A stretch of 64,000 nt of DNA from Fictibacillus enclensis (GTDB lineage: Bacteria; Bacillota; Bacilli; Bacillales; Fictibacillaceae). The notes beneath the pieces are model-generated. The model was not told the DNA's origin, did no database searches, and worked only from the letters and a program-made list of their open reading frames with translations. The position numbers and the translations under genes are program-made. Below, piece by piece: positions 1 to 8,874 of the stretch (positions are counted from its first letter, which is position 1; each line of letters starts with the position of its first letter). The stretch covers positions 1,426,001-1,490,000 of the forward strand of contig NZ_KQ758617.1 of NCBI RefSeq assembly GCF_001457035.1, given 5' to 3'.

Positions 1-1487
1 ACAAAGCCGTAAAAGCAACAACCGCAGCATTGCTTGCCGCCGGTTTATTTACAGGATCGGCAGCCGCAGCTGCGGAAGGGCAGCATTCTTCACCTTCCCA
101 CATTCCAGGGGCCTACCATTCGGCCAGTAAAGCGTTTAGTGTGCCTAAAGTGCCCTTTAAAGGAATGGTTAAAAAGGGAAGCGGCCAGGAGGTGATGGGA
201 CCTTCCAAACCGAGCTATAAAATGAATGTTTTTTACGATAGTAAAAAGCATCAGATTTCAGGAAAGTTAACAGTTAAGTTTAAAAACAACCTGAAGAAAA
301 ATCTGAACGAACTTTATTTTAATGTTTGGGGCAACGCCGAAGATTTCGCTGAAAACGGCGGCGGCACGGATGTGAGCAATGTGAAGGTTAACGGTAAACG
401 GGCTGTTTACAATGTAGACGGAACAGCATTACATATTCCTGCGGTTAAAATTAAAAAGGGTGCTACGGCCTCTGTCAGCATGAATTTTACCGTATCTGTT
501 CCACAACAGCAGGACCGTTTCGGTTGGTTTAAAAATACCGTTTCCCTTGGCAACTGGTTTCCGATTCTTGCCGTCTATGACAAAGAAGGATGGAATGTCG
601 ATCCTTATTTTAATGCGGGTGAATCGTTCTATTCCTTAACCGGCGATTACGATGTAACCTTGACTACGGATAAAAAACAGGTGATCGCGGCAACAGGGGA
701 AGAAATTGGAAAACCTCAAAAAGCAGGAAATCTGGCCATTCACAGGTACAAAGCCCATAATGTAAGGGATTTTGCACTGGAGATGGATCCTACGTATAAA
801 GTAAAAAAAGGAATGGTCAACAACGTTAAGATCAATGTTTACTATACGGCAGAACAAGCTGGCTATGCTGATTCGATGCTTGCATCCGGTCTGAAAAGCA
901 TTGACCTCTTTAGTGACCATTTTGGAACCTATCCTTGGCCGGAGCTTGATATTGTCGGTATGGAAGGATGGTTCGGGGGAATGGAATATCCACAGCTGGT
1001 CATGATCAGCATTGCGGGTAACCGCTCACAGGAATGGGTGAGATCCGTTACTGCGCATGAAATTGGCCATCAGTGGTTCTACGGTATCATCGGGGACAAT
1101 GAATATGATGAGCCGTGGCTGGACGAGTCCTTTGCAACCTTCGCTGCAGCATTGCATGATAATGAGCTGAACCAATTGACGACGCCTCCTGTAGCCAACA
1201 AGGAGCTCCACCTTTCTTCGCCTGTTTCCGCATTTACTGCATACGGTGATGAGGGAGTCGGTGCCTACTATCAGATGATTTATGGTTACGGTTCTCGCAC
1301 CTTAAATGATCTGCGTGTGAAATTGGGTGACAAAGTGTTCTATTCAGCTATGAAAGCTTATTTTAAAGAAAAGAAGTTTGGCGTAGCCACAACCAAAGAT
1401 TTTATACGTATTATGGAAAGAGAAAGCGGCAAGGATCTTGGTGCCTTCTTCCAGGATCACCGCGTCTATGTATCCGATCAGGAATAA
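1..1487 (+). CDS. Secreted M1-family zinc metallopeptidase (5' truncated)
   Basis: The reading frame is open to the window edge, so the true start lies upstream. The first visible residues (KAVKATTAALLAAG, then an Ala-rich stretch) look like the hydrophobic core and cleavage region of a Sec signal peptide, so a secreted enzyme is likely. The gluzincin motif HEIGH is at 1056-1070, and the third zinc ligand, a Glu in LDESFATF, follows exactly 18 residues later (1125-1127). A GGMEYP segment about 30 residues before HEIGH corresponds to the GAMEN exopeptidase motif of M1 aminopeptidases. The visible 494 residues hold the N-terminal beta domain and the catalytic domain and end shortly after it, so it lacks the long C-terminal region of PepN-type enzymes. 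Aminopeptidase activity is a family inference; the substrate is unknown. Confidence 0.9.
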   Translation, partial: KAVKATTAALLAAGLFTGSAAAAAEGQHSSPSHIPGAYHSASKAFSVPKVPFKGMVKKGSGQEVMGPSKPSYKMNVFYDSKKHQISGKLTVKFKNNLKKNLNELYFNVWGNAEDFAENGGGTDVSNVKVNGKRAVYNVDGTALHIPAVKIKKGATASVSMNFTVSVPQQQDRFGWFKNTVSLGNWFPILAVYDKEGWNVDPYFNAGESFYSLTGDYDVTLTTDKKQVIAATGEEIGKPQKAGNLAIHRYKAHNVRDFALEMDPTYKVKKGMVNNVKINVYYTAEQAGYADSMLASGLKSIDLFSDHFGTYPWPELDIVGMEGWFGGMEYPQLVMISIAGNRSQEWVRSVTAHEIGHQWFYGIIGDNEYDEPWLDESFATFAAALHDNELNQLTTPPVANKELHLSSPVSAFTAYGDEGVGAYYQMIYGYGSRTLNDLRVKLGDKVFYSAMKAYFKEKKFGVATTKDFIRIMERESGKDLGAFFQDHRVYVSDQE

Positions 1488-1500
1488 TTCCAACTCGTTT

Positions 1501-1540
1501 AAAAGCTGGCTCTTTTTTAAAAGGGCCGGCTTTATTATTT
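1501..1540 (+). terminator. Rho-independent terminator after the M1 peptidase gene
   Basis: Arms AAAGCTGGCTC and GGGCCGGCTTT (1502-1512 and 1523-1533) pair with G-U wobbles and are followed by a T-rich tract. Confidence 0.75.
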
Positions 1541-1671
1541 CTGCGTCCTACCTAGGCTTGTGCCTTCTTTATCTGTTATTTTCCTCCATCTTTAAACGGA
1601 AAAGCCGCTCTTTTTGAAGAATAAGGTAAATACAGGCTATTCAACCTGAGTTTAATCCATTAAGATAAGGA

Positions 1672-1685
1672 TAAAAACGCTTACA
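1672..1685 (+). promoter_or_regulatory. Candidate cre site (CcpA) ahead of the sugar-sensing operon
   Basis: TAAAAACGCTTACA matches the cre consensus TGWAANCGNTNWCA at all but one position (A for G at position 2). It ends at the ribosome binding site of the downstream gene, so CcpA would act as a roadblock or occlude the promoter. Confidence 0.5.
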
Positions 1686-1698
1686 AGGGGTATGAATT

Positions 1699-2661
1699 GT
1701 GTTAAAAAAAGTGGGAGTTACCGGTTTTTTCGCCCTTTTTATGCTAAATGCCGGCTTAATGCTTTATTTTGGAAGGGAAACATTCCAGGTTACTTCAAAC
1801 GCACAGCAGCCTTCCCATTATTCCTATCATTTTGTTTTAATTTCCGAAGAAGTGGACAATGAGTATTGGAGACTCGTAGAAAAGGGGGCGGAAGCTGCAT
1901 CAAGAAAACATAACATTCATCTGGACTATTGGGGGCCAAAACAGGCGAATAATGAGGAGCAGCTTACGTTTATTGACAAAGCGATCGCAAGTAAAGTGGA
2001 TGGCATAATGACTCAAGGGGTGTCCAGCGACACCTTCAACTATCTTGTCAACAAATCGGTCCAAAAAGGGATTCCGCTCATAACCGTGGATACCGATGCA
2101 CCAGAAAGTGTCCGTATGGCTTATGTTGGCTCGGATAATTACCTTGCAGGAAAACTGGCTGGAGAGACAATGATCAAACAAACCTCTGGACTACAAAAAG
2201 TAGGAATCGTCACAGGAAGGTTCGATGCCTCCAACCAGCAGCTTCGAGTTAAAGGGTTTAAAGATGCCGTCTCAAACGTCTCCCGTATTCAAATTGCAGG
2301 AATAGGAGAATCCAACATTACAAAAAGCGGTGCCATACAGGCCACGTATGAACTGCTAAAAAACCATCGAAACATCACAGCGTTTTATGGAACAAGCGCT
2401 CTTGACGGACTGGGCATCAGCCAGGTGGCCTCTTTGTATCAGCAAAAGAAAAGGCCGTTTATTATCGCTTTTGACACCCTCCCCGAGACATTAACCCTTC
2501 TAAACAAGCAAAAGATTGATGCAACCGTCGCGCAGTACCCGTTTGTCATGGGAGAGCGTGCCGTTGAAACACTGTTTTCTATCAAAAAAGGAGTATACCC
2601 GGGTTCTCTTCAATATACTAAAACCGATATTATGACAAAATTGAAGGGGAGCCATCCATGA
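1699..2661 (+). CDS. Membrane-anchored periplasmic-binding-type sugar sensor
   Basis: This 320-residue protein is of the ribose/xylose-binding (type I periplasmic binding) fold. Residues about 5-24 form an uncleaved-looking hydrophobic anchor without a lipobox Cys. The body carries family hallmarks: EEVDNEYWRLVEKGAEAA near the start of lobe 1, KVDGIMTQGV, GIPLITVDTDAP and YVGSDNYLAGKLAGE. The start is GTG, with AAGGGG eight bases upstream. The gene overlaps the downstream histidine kinase gene by four bases (ATGA). This order (binding protein, LytS/YesM kinase, YesN regulator) is that of the XylFII-LytS-YesN system of clostridia, where the binding protein is a co-sensor rather than a transporter subunit. 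I infer a sensor role for a sugar imported by the ABC genes at 5.6-8.8 kb. The ligand is not readable from sequence. Confidence 0.8.
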   Translation: MLKKVGVTGFFALFMLNAGLMLYFGRETFQVTSNAQQPSHYSYHFVLISEEVDNEYWRLVEKGAEAASRKHNIHLDYWGPKQANNEEQLTFIDKAIASKVDGIMTQGVSSDTFNYLVNKSVQKGIPLITVDTDAPESVRMAYVGSDNYLAGKLAGETMIKQTSGLQKVGIVTGRFDASNQQLRVKGFKDAVSNVSRIQIAGIGESNITKSGAIQATYELLKNHRNITAFYGTSALDGLGISQVASLYQQKKRPFIIAFDTLPETLTLLNKQKIDATVAQYPFVMGERAVETLFSIKKGVYPGSLQYTKTDIMTKLKGSHP

Positions 2662-4103
2662 AAACGATACGAAGCAAGCTTCTCCTCTACTTTTTTGTCT
2701 TTGTTCTGCTTTTTAATGTGGTTTCCATCTCTATTTTTTTCAGCAGCCGTTCCTTTCTCCAGGAATATGATTCCAGCTTTAAGCAGTTTCTGCTGCTTAA
2801 TCAAATCTCTCAAACATCCAACCAGCTTTATGAAAAAGCAAACCAGTTTGTGCTCGGCAGAAATCAGCGTGTGCTGAATGAATTTCAGCAACTCAGGGTG
2901 ACATTAAACGAAAAAACAAAGCAGCTTCAAAACCAGAAAGGATTTGGGGATATTCAGGTGAAATCCTATATCCATATGACTGAAACCTTAATCCAGGAGT
3001 GCGAGATGTCGATCGGTTTTGCGATCCGGGATGATATCGATCAGTATTCCCTGCATATTAAGGAAGCACGTAACACTTCTACCTATCTTCAAGATACGAC
3101 TATGTCTTTGATCAATCTTAAACTAACAGACTATCAATCATTCTATAATGATTTGGAACGAAGAAATGGCTCTTTCAAATGGTTTGCCTTATTTTTATTC
3201 AATACTACCGTATTACTGGCTGTTTTTTTCGCATTATGGTTTTCTAGAGGAATCAACAAGCCGGTTCAAATTTTATCAAAAGCGGCATCGGAAGTGTCTG
3301 CCGGAAAGCTGGATGGGCATGTAATACATATTGATTCAAACGATGAACTTAAACTTCTGGGGGAGACGTTTAATTTAATGAGAAAAAACATCCGCCAGTA
3401 TATCGCAGAAATAGAAGAAAAGTCAGAGCTTGATTCCTTATTGAAAGAATTGGAGCTCAAACATTTGCAAAATCAAATCAATCCGCATTTTCTCTTCAAT
3501 ACACTGAATACCATCTCAAGGACGGCCTATTTTGAGAATGCGGAGGAGACATCCAAGCTTATTCATGCTGTCTCAACACTTCTTCGGTACAGTCTGGGCA
3601 ATATTAACCAATCGGTTCGATTGCGTGAAGAAATAAAAGTCGTGACAGAGTACTTTTACATTCAAAAAACCCGCTTTTCCGACCGCATCACTTTTTCTGT
3701 AAACGTCGACGAAGAGTGTATGAGGATTCTGGTGCCCAGGCTGATTCTTCAGCCAATCGTGGAAAATGCGTTTATCCATGGGGTGGAGGGGATGGAAGAA
3801 GGCGGAAACATCTCACTGAACATCTTTTCAGAGAATGGCAGAACCATTGCCGAGATCCATGATAATGGAGCAGGCATGCCTGAAGAACTCGTTACCCTGA
3901 TTACTAATCATCAGGAAAAAAACAACCAGCATGTAGGCCATTCAACAGGTATCGGCCTGCAGAACGTGATGAGAAGGATGGAGCTTTTTTATCAATCTGA
4001 AAATCTCGTAACCATCTCTTCCAAAAAGGGTAAAGGCACAAGTGTTAAATTAATCTTTCCAATGGAGGAGTGTGCTTCACTTGAAGGCAATAATTGTGGA
4101 TGA
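2658..4103 (+). CDS. Sensor histidine kinase, YesM/LytS (His_kinase) type
   Basis: The 481-residue membrane kinase has a first transmembrane segment at about residues 7-27, an extracellular helical region, a second transmembrane segment at about 174-195, a HAMP domain, the His_kinase box (NQINPHFLFNTLN, phospho-acceptor His277) and an HATPase_c domain (N box IVENAFIHG, then DNGAGMP and GIGLQNV). This architecture belongs to kinases paired with YesN-type AraC response regulators. The gene overlaps its neighbour upstream by four bases and is followed at once by the regulator gene, so the three are very likely co-translated. The extracellular domain presumably contacts the anchored binding protein encoded just upstream. 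Confidence 0.93.
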   Translation: MKTIRSKLLLYFFVFVLLFNVVSISIFFSSRSFLQEYDSSFKQFLLLNQISQTSNQLYEKANQFVLGRNQRVLNEFQQLRVTLNEKTKQLQNQKGFGDIQVKSYIHMTETLIQECEMSIGFAIRDDIDQYSLHIKEARNTSTYLQDTTMSLINLKLTDYQSFYNDLERRNGSFKWFALFLFNTTVLLAVFFALWFSRGINKPVQILSKAASEVSAGKLDGHVIHIDSNDELKLLGETFNLMRKNIRQYIAEIEEKSELDSLLKELELKHLQNQINPHFLFNTLNTISRTAYFENAEETSKLIHAVSTLLRYSLGNINQSVRLREEIKVVTEYFYIQKTRFSDRITFSVNVDEECMRILVPRLILQPIVENAFIHGVEGMEEGGNISLNIFSENGRTIAEIHDNGAGMPEELVTLITNHQEKNNQHVGHSTGIGLQNVMRRMELFYQSENLVTISSKKGKGTSVKLIFPMEECASLEGNNCG

Positions 4104-5517
4104 TGAACCAATTGAAAGAAAGGCTCTAAGGAAAATCATCGAAAGCCGTTTTCCTGATCTGGAAATTGCAGCAGAAGCGGCCAATGGCAAAATGGCGGTC
4201 GAGCTGGCAGAAAAGCACAAACCGCAACTCATGACGGTGGATATTAAAATGCCGGGTATGAACGGAATAGAAGCGATCCAGAAAATTCGCAAAAAGCTTC
4301 CCCACACACAGTTCATTATGGTCACCGCTTATGAATCTTTTGATTATGCCAAGGAAGCGATGAAACTGGGAGTAAGAGAATATCTTTTAAAGCCGAGTAC
4401 CCAGGATGAAACATCAGCGGCGATTCACAGGGTTTTCCAATCCATAGTTGAAGAACAGGAGCGGGAGAGTCTGTTTAGTGAATCCACAGCCGTCGTATTG
4501 GAGAATATTCTGTTGAAAATTCTGCAGCACGAGCTGCAGGATGAACCCATTAATACACTTCAACGTCTGTATCCTCGAATGGTAAATGCCTATATCACGG
4601 TGATGAAAGGAGAGGGAGATCTTTTGGCAGAACCCATTATAGAGTTACTTAATGAACTTTCACCCTCTCCCTTCATCGCTGTACCCCATGGAAGTCAGAT
4701 GGTTGTCCTTTTTATCAGCGAAAAGCAAGATCCATCGGATGATGCTCTTCTTCTTGCAAAAAAGCTGATGTCCTCCAGTTTCGAAAAATGGAGAATAGGA
4801 ATCGGGACTCCTTATACTCAAATGAATAAGATAAGACGGTCCTATGAAGAAGCCCTGTATACGGTTATGCAACTGAAAATGCAGGGAAGTTCCCGCTATG
4901 CCTTGTTCTCAGACAACGGTCCGACGTGTGAAATCCCATTTGATAACCTCATAGCGGCCATTTTTAACAATCAACCTTTCGAAGCTTCTGCCATGCTCGG
5001 CATGCTCATGAATCAGGGAAGAACAGCGGACCTTTACATTGAGCTGAAAGAACAGCTTATTCATGAAGGCGTTGAATCAGCCAATCTGCAATTTCCACAA
5101 ACCAGACAGGCATGGGATGAACTCATTCACGGACTCTGCCAGATGATACAGGATGCCAAAAGAGCAAAGGATCCGGTGTCGCTCGCCAAAAAATACATCG
5201 ATGAGCATTCGCACGAACCCCTTTCACTGGAGCAGGTTGCAGAAATGGTTGGCCTCAGCCCGACCTATTTTACCAAACTCTTTAAAGAGGAAACCAATGT
5301 TACATTCATCGAGTTTTTAACAGAAGTCCGGCTGAATAAAGCGGTCACGCTGCTGAACAAGAACAAGTATAGCCTGAAAGAGATTTGCTTCATGGTGGGC
5401 TATAAGGATCCCAATTATTTTAGCCGTGTGTTCAAAAAGCAGTTCTTGCTCTCTCCAAAGCAGTATGTCAGGGAAAAAGCACTCAACCAGCACAGGAGAG
5501 GATGGGCCGCACCTTAA
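4081..5517 (+). CDS. Response regulator with AraC-type DNA-binding domain, YesN type
   Basis: The N-terminal receiver domain has the acidic pair in IIVDDEP, phospho-acceptor Asp54 (MTVDIKMPG), a conserved Thr (VTAYES) and Lys in LLKPST. A poorly conserved linker follows, then two helix-turn-helix units of an AraC domain over about the last 100 residues (LSLEQVAEMVGLSPTYFTKLF and the YKDPNYFSRVFKKQF segment). A TTG at 4081 gives the canonical MKAIIVDDEP start, twelve bases after GGAGG. A GTG at 4072 is also possible but lies only three bases from GGAGG. The gene lies 107 bases upstream of the sugar ABC operon, which it probably activates. Confidence 0.9.
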   Translation: MKAIIVDDEPIERKALRKIIESRFPDLEIAAEAANGKMAVELAEKHKPQLMTVDIKMPGMNGIEAIQKIRKKLPHTQFIMVTAYESFDYAKEAMKLGVREYLLKPSTQDETSAAIHRVFQSIVEEQERESLFSESTAVVLENILLKILQHELQDEPINTLQRLYPRMVNAYITVMKGEGDLLAEPIIELLNELSPSPFIAVPHGSQMVVLFISEKQDPSDDALLLAKKLMSSSFEKWRIGIGTPYTQMNKIRRSYEEALYTVMQLKMQGSSRYALFSDNGPTCEIPFDNLIAAIFNNQPFEASAMLGMLMNQGRTADLYIELKEQLIHEGVESANLQFPQTRQAWDELIHGLCQMIQDAKRAKDPVSLAKKYIDEHSHEPLSLEQVAEMVGLSPTYFTKLFKEETNVTFIEFLTEVRLNKAVTLLNKNKYSLKEICFMVGYKDPNYFSRVFKKQFLLSPKQYVREKALNQHRRGWAAP

Positions 5518-5580
5518 AAAAGTGAAGATAAAGATAAAAAAGTGCAGAAATTAGCCTCCCACATGAATGGTTTTGGTTTA

Positions 5581-5605
5581 TATACTTAATTTGTAAGCGT
5601 TAACA
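5581..5605 (+). promoter_or_regulatory. Sugar ABC operon promoter region with perfect cre site
   Basis: TGTAAGCGTTAACA (5592-5605) matches the CcpA cre consensus TGWAANCGNTNWCA at every position. A -10-like TATACT at 5581-5586 has no good -35 partner, as expected for an activator-dependent promoter. The cre would cover the transcription start, consistent with catabolite repression. Confidence 0.75.
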
Positions 5606-5624
5606 AACCAAAGGGGGAGTTCAT

Positions 5625-6902
5625 TTGAAAAAGAAGGCTTGGATATTGATCGCGCTCGCGTTTACACTGATTCTTTCAGCTTGCAGCAAATCCAGCTCAA
5701 GCGAGCCGGACAATAAAAAAAGTTCTGGTAAACTAGAGATTTTTAGCTGGTGGACCGGAGCAGGTGAAGAGGACGGGCTGAAGGCACTTATTAAATTGTT
5801 TAAAGAAAAAAACCCCGACATTCCGGTTGAAAATGCGGCAGTCGCAGGAGGAGCCGGAACGAATGCAAAAGCGGTTCTGGCGAGCAGAATGCAGGGGAAT
5901 GATCCGCCTGCCACATTTCAGGTACATGGGGGAGCAGAGTTGAACGACGGCTGGGTAGCAGCTGGCAAAATGGAACCGCTGGATGATCTGTATGATAAAG
6001 AAGGTTGGAAAGATAAGTTTCCAAAACAACTGATCGACATGGTTTCAAAGGATGGCAAAATCTATTCGGTTCCCGTGGATATTCACCGCGGCAATGTGCT
6101 TTGGTACAACAAAAAGGTTTTTGCTGATAATAATCTTCAGGCGCCAAAAACCTTCGATGAATTTTTTAAAGTGGCCGACAAGTTGAAAGCAAAGGGAATC
6201 ACTCCGCTTGCACTGGGAGACAAAGAGCCTTGGACAGCAACCATGATCTTTGAAAACATACTTCTCGGCACGCTGGGAAATGAAGATTACCAGAAGCTAT
6301 GGACAGGAGATTTAAAATTTGATGATCCTAAAGTAAAAAAAGCTGCTGAAACCTTTAAAAAGATGCTGTCTTATGTGAATGATGATCACAGCTCAAGAAA
6401 CTGGCAGGATGCTTCTCAACTGGTCGCCAAGGGAGACGCGGCGATGAATATCATGGGAGACTGGGCAAAGGGTTATTTTGTCAACGATCTGAAACTGAAA
6501 GTAAATGAAGATTTCGGATGGGTGGCAACTCCTGGTTCAGAAGGACAGTTTATGATTATCACCGATACATTCGGACTTCCTAAAGGAGTGAAAAACGCAA
6601 AAGACGTGAAACAATTCTTGTCTTTGCTCGGCTCTGTTGAAGGTCAGGATGCCTTTAACCCTTTAAAAGGATCCATTCCGGCACGTACGGACGCCGATGA
6701 ATCCAAGTATGATGAATACGGAAAACAAACGATGAAAGAATTTAAAGAAGCTAAGCTCGCTCCAAGCCTCGCACATGGTTCCGCTGCACCGGAAGGATTT
6801 GTAACCAAAGCGAACCAGGCAGTGAACATTTTTGTTACTCAGAAAAACGTGGATCAGCTGATCGATTCCTTGAATCAGGCAAGCAGCGAACTGAAAAAGT
6901 AA
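5625..6902 (+). CDS. Sugar ABC transporter substrate-binding lipoprotein (CUT1)
   Basis: This 425-residue extracellular solute-binding protein family 1 member starts with TTG after AAGGGGGAG. The leader ends in the lipobox LSAC with Cys20, so the mature protein is a lipid-anchored surface protein. The mature part begins with a Ser-rich linker and continues with KLEIFSWWTGAGEEDG, typical of CUT1 oligosaccharide or glycoside binders. It is followed by two permease genes. The position behind a YesN-type regulator and a perfect cre site indicates induction by an external sugar and CcpA repression. The substrate is unassigned. Length is normal for the family. Confidence 0.92.
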   Translation: MKKKAWILIALAFTLILSACSKSSSSEPDNKKSSGKLEIFSWWTGAGEEDGLKALIKLFKEKNPDIPVENAAVAGGAGTNAKAVLASRMQGNDPPATFQVHGGAELNDGWVAAGKMEPLDDLYDKEGWKDKFPKQLIDMVSKDGKIYSVPVDIHRGNVLWYNKKVFADNNLQAPKTFDEFFKVADKLKAKGITPLALGDKEPWTATMIFENILLGTLGNEDYQKLWTGDLKFDDPKVKKAAETFKKMLSYVNDDHSSRNWQDASQLVAKGDAAMNIMGDWAKGYFVNDLKLKVNEDFGWVATPGSEGQFMIITDTFGLPKGVKNAKDVKQFLSLLGSVEGQDAFNPLKGSIPARTDADESKYDEYGKQTMKEFKEAKLAPSLAHGSAAPEGFVTKANQAVNIFVTQKNVDQLIDSLNQASSELKK

Positions 6903-6910
6903 GATGCTAA

Positions 6911-6941
6911 AAAAGAGGAGGAGAAACAATCTTCCTCTTTT
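6911..6941 (+). terminator. Intercistronic hairpin between binding protein and permeases
   Basis: Arms AAAAGAGGAGG and CTTCCTCTTTT enclose a nine-base loop, with only a short T tract. This is typical of partial terminators that leave the binding-protein mRNA in excess over the permease mRNA. Confidence 0.55.
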
Positions 6942-6979
6942 CTCATATCAGCAATCAAACATAGGAAGGAACGGTTTTA

Positions 6980-7954
6980 ATGGAACCTAAAGTTTTGCCT
7001 TCATTTCAATCCGGCTCTTCATTGGCCGTTTCAGCGAAGAAACGGAAAAAATGGAATGTCGATCAATGGCTCTCATTTGCTTTTATTCTGCCTTCAATCA
7101 TCGCTGTTGCGGTATTTGTGTATGGCTTTATTGCCTGGTCAGGTTATGTATCCCTCTCCAACTGGAATTCGCTTGTGCCGGATCTATCGTTTGCCGGCCT
7201 GAAAAACTATTTGTTTTTGTTTAAAGATTTCCGCTTCCAGGCGGATTTGCGGAACACCCTCTTTTTTACTTTGTTTTTTATTCTCGCTGTTTTGTTCATG
7301 GGGCTGTTGCTTGCGGTGTTCCTCGATCAGAAAATACGGGGGGAAAGCCTGTTTCGAAACATTTTCTTTTTCCCAATGGCATTATCGTTCATCGTAACAG
7401 GTGTCATATGGCAATGGCTGTTAAACCCGGCAACAGGTGTGAATCTGTTTCTGAAAAAATTCGGCCTTGATTCTCTCTGGTACACATCAGTGACCGTTAT
7501 TCCCGGTATTCAATGGAGCAAAATACAGTTTGGTATCCCGATCGCTGTTATCGCTGTAGTCATTGCAGCCGCCTGGCAGATGACAGGCTTTTCAGTTGCC
7601 ATGTACCTCGCGGGCTTAAGGGCCATTCCGGAAGAAATAAGAGAAGCTGCGCGTATGGATGGTGCGACCGAATTTCAAATTTACCGTAAAATTATTTTTC
7701 CAATGGTTGCCCCGATTACCGTCAGCGTTGTTATCATTATGGCCCATATATCACTTAAAATTTTTGATCTGATTTATGCGATGACAGGTCCGGGGGCAAA
7801 CTTTGTGACCGATGTTCCTGGCGTTTACATGTTTGAGACCACCTTCCGCGGCAACTATTATGCCAACGGCGCAGCCATCTCCATCATTATGCTGCTGTCG
7901 GTTGCTATTTTTATCGTCCCATATTTGATTTCGAGCAGAAAGGGGGAATCCTGA
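6980..7954 (+). CDS. Sugar ABC transporter permease 1 (MalF/MsmF type)
   Basis: The 324-residue inner-membrane permease has about six transmembrane segments, starting at about residue 35. The cytoplasmic EAA loop is EEIREAARMDGATEFQIYRK, the ATPase-docking site. The positively charged N terminus is longer than average for the family. The stop codon overlaps the start of the next permease by one base (TGATG). It is one half of the CUT1 translocation channel fed by the lipoprotein encoded at 5625-6902. Confidence 0.93.
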   Translation: MEPKVLPSFQSGSSLAVSAKKRKKWNVDQWLSFAFILPSIIAVAVFVYGFIAWSGYVSLSNWNSLVPDLSFAGLKNYLFLFKDFRFQADLRNTLFFTLFFILAVLFMGLLLAVFLDQKIRGESLFRNIFFFPMALSFIVTGVIWQWLLNPATGVNLFLKKFGLDSLWYTSVTVIPGIQWSKIQFGIPIAVIAVVIAAAWQMTGFSVAMYLAGLRAIPEEIREAARMDGATEFQIYRKIIFPMVAPITVSVVIIMAHISLKIFDLIYAMTGPGANFVTDVPGVYMFETTFRGNYYANGAAISIIMLLSVAIFIVPYLISSRKGES

Positions 7955-8775
7955 TGGCCATCAGGACCGTCTCAAGGACCATATTGTATTTGCTTCTGAT
8001 TCTGCTCAGCCTGTTTTATCTCATGCCGGTGTATGTCATGCTGATCACGAGCTTGAAGCCGCTGGACCAAATCTCGTTGAGCGAAATGTGGCAGCTGCCG
8101 CACAGCCTTGATTTCAGCAGCTATCAGCTGGCGTTTGAAAAACTTGCACCGAATTTTATGAACAGCATTTATCTGGTGATTCCCGCCACGTTGCTTTCCG
8201 CGTTGCTGGGCTCTTTAAATGGCTACGTTCTTTCCAAATGGAAATTCAGAGGATCGGACTGGATCTTTACGGCGTTGCTGTTCGGTATGTTTATCCCCTA
8301 TCAGAGTATTTTGATTCCGCTTATCCAATTTTTAAGGGAAGCCGGGCTTTACAACACTATACCGGGTCTCATTTTTGTTCATGTGGTGTATGGTATCCCG
8401 ATTACGACACTGATGTTCAGAAACTTTTACGCCAGTATCCCGGAAGAAATGATCGAGTCTGCGAAAATTGATGGAGCAGGCATTTTCAAAATCTATCAGC
8501 ATATTATCATTCCTTTATCCATTACTGGATTTGTGGTGGTTGGAATCTGGCAGTTCACCAACATATGGAACGAGTTTTTGTTTGCCGTAACCATCACAAC
8601 CTCTTCCCAGCAGCCGATCATGGTTGCGCTCCAAAACTTGTCCGGCAGCCAGATTGTGCAATGGAATGTCCAAATGGCGGGAGCCTTGCTTGCCGCTCTT
8701 CCAACTTTGCTCGTCTATATCTTTTTAGGCAAATTTTTTGTAAAGGGCTTGCTGGCAGGATCGGTAAAGGGCTAA
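7954..8775 (+). CDS. Sugar ABC transporter permease 2 (MalG/MsmG type)
   Basis: The 273-residue permease has six predicted transmembrane segments and an EAA loop EEMIESAKIDGAGIFKIYQH. It pairs with the upstream permease to form the channel. No ATPase gene follows: a terminator comes straight after. As for other Bacillus CUT1 systems, the shared MsmX-type ATPase encoded elsewhere is the likely energy source; that is inference from the family. Confidence 0.93.
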   Translation: MAIRTVSRTILYLLLILLSLFYLMPVYVMLITSLKPLDQISLSEMWQLPHSLDFSSYQLAFEKLAPNFMNSIYLVIPATLLSALLGSLNGYVLSKWKFRGSDWIFTALLFGMFIPYQSILIPLIQFLREAGLYNTIPGLIFVHVVYGIPITTLMFRNFYASIPEEMIESAKIDGAGIFKIYQHIIIPLSITGFVVVGIWQFTNIWNEFLFAVTITTSSQQPIMVALQNLSGSQIVQWNVQMAGALLAALPTLLVYIFLGKFFVKGLLAGSVKG

Positions 8776-8781
8776 AAGAGT

Positions 8782-8814
8782 CAGTCATCTCCTACAAGAG
8801 GTGACTGTTTTTTT
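8782..8814 (+). terminator. Terminator of the sugar ABC operon
   Basis: CAGTCATCT pairs with AGGTGACTG (8799-8807), followed by seven Ts. Confidence 0.85.
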
Positions 8815-8874
8815 ATGATATGATAAATTTATCCATCATTCTTAATAATCAAAAAACGAAAGAGGAGAAAAGAA

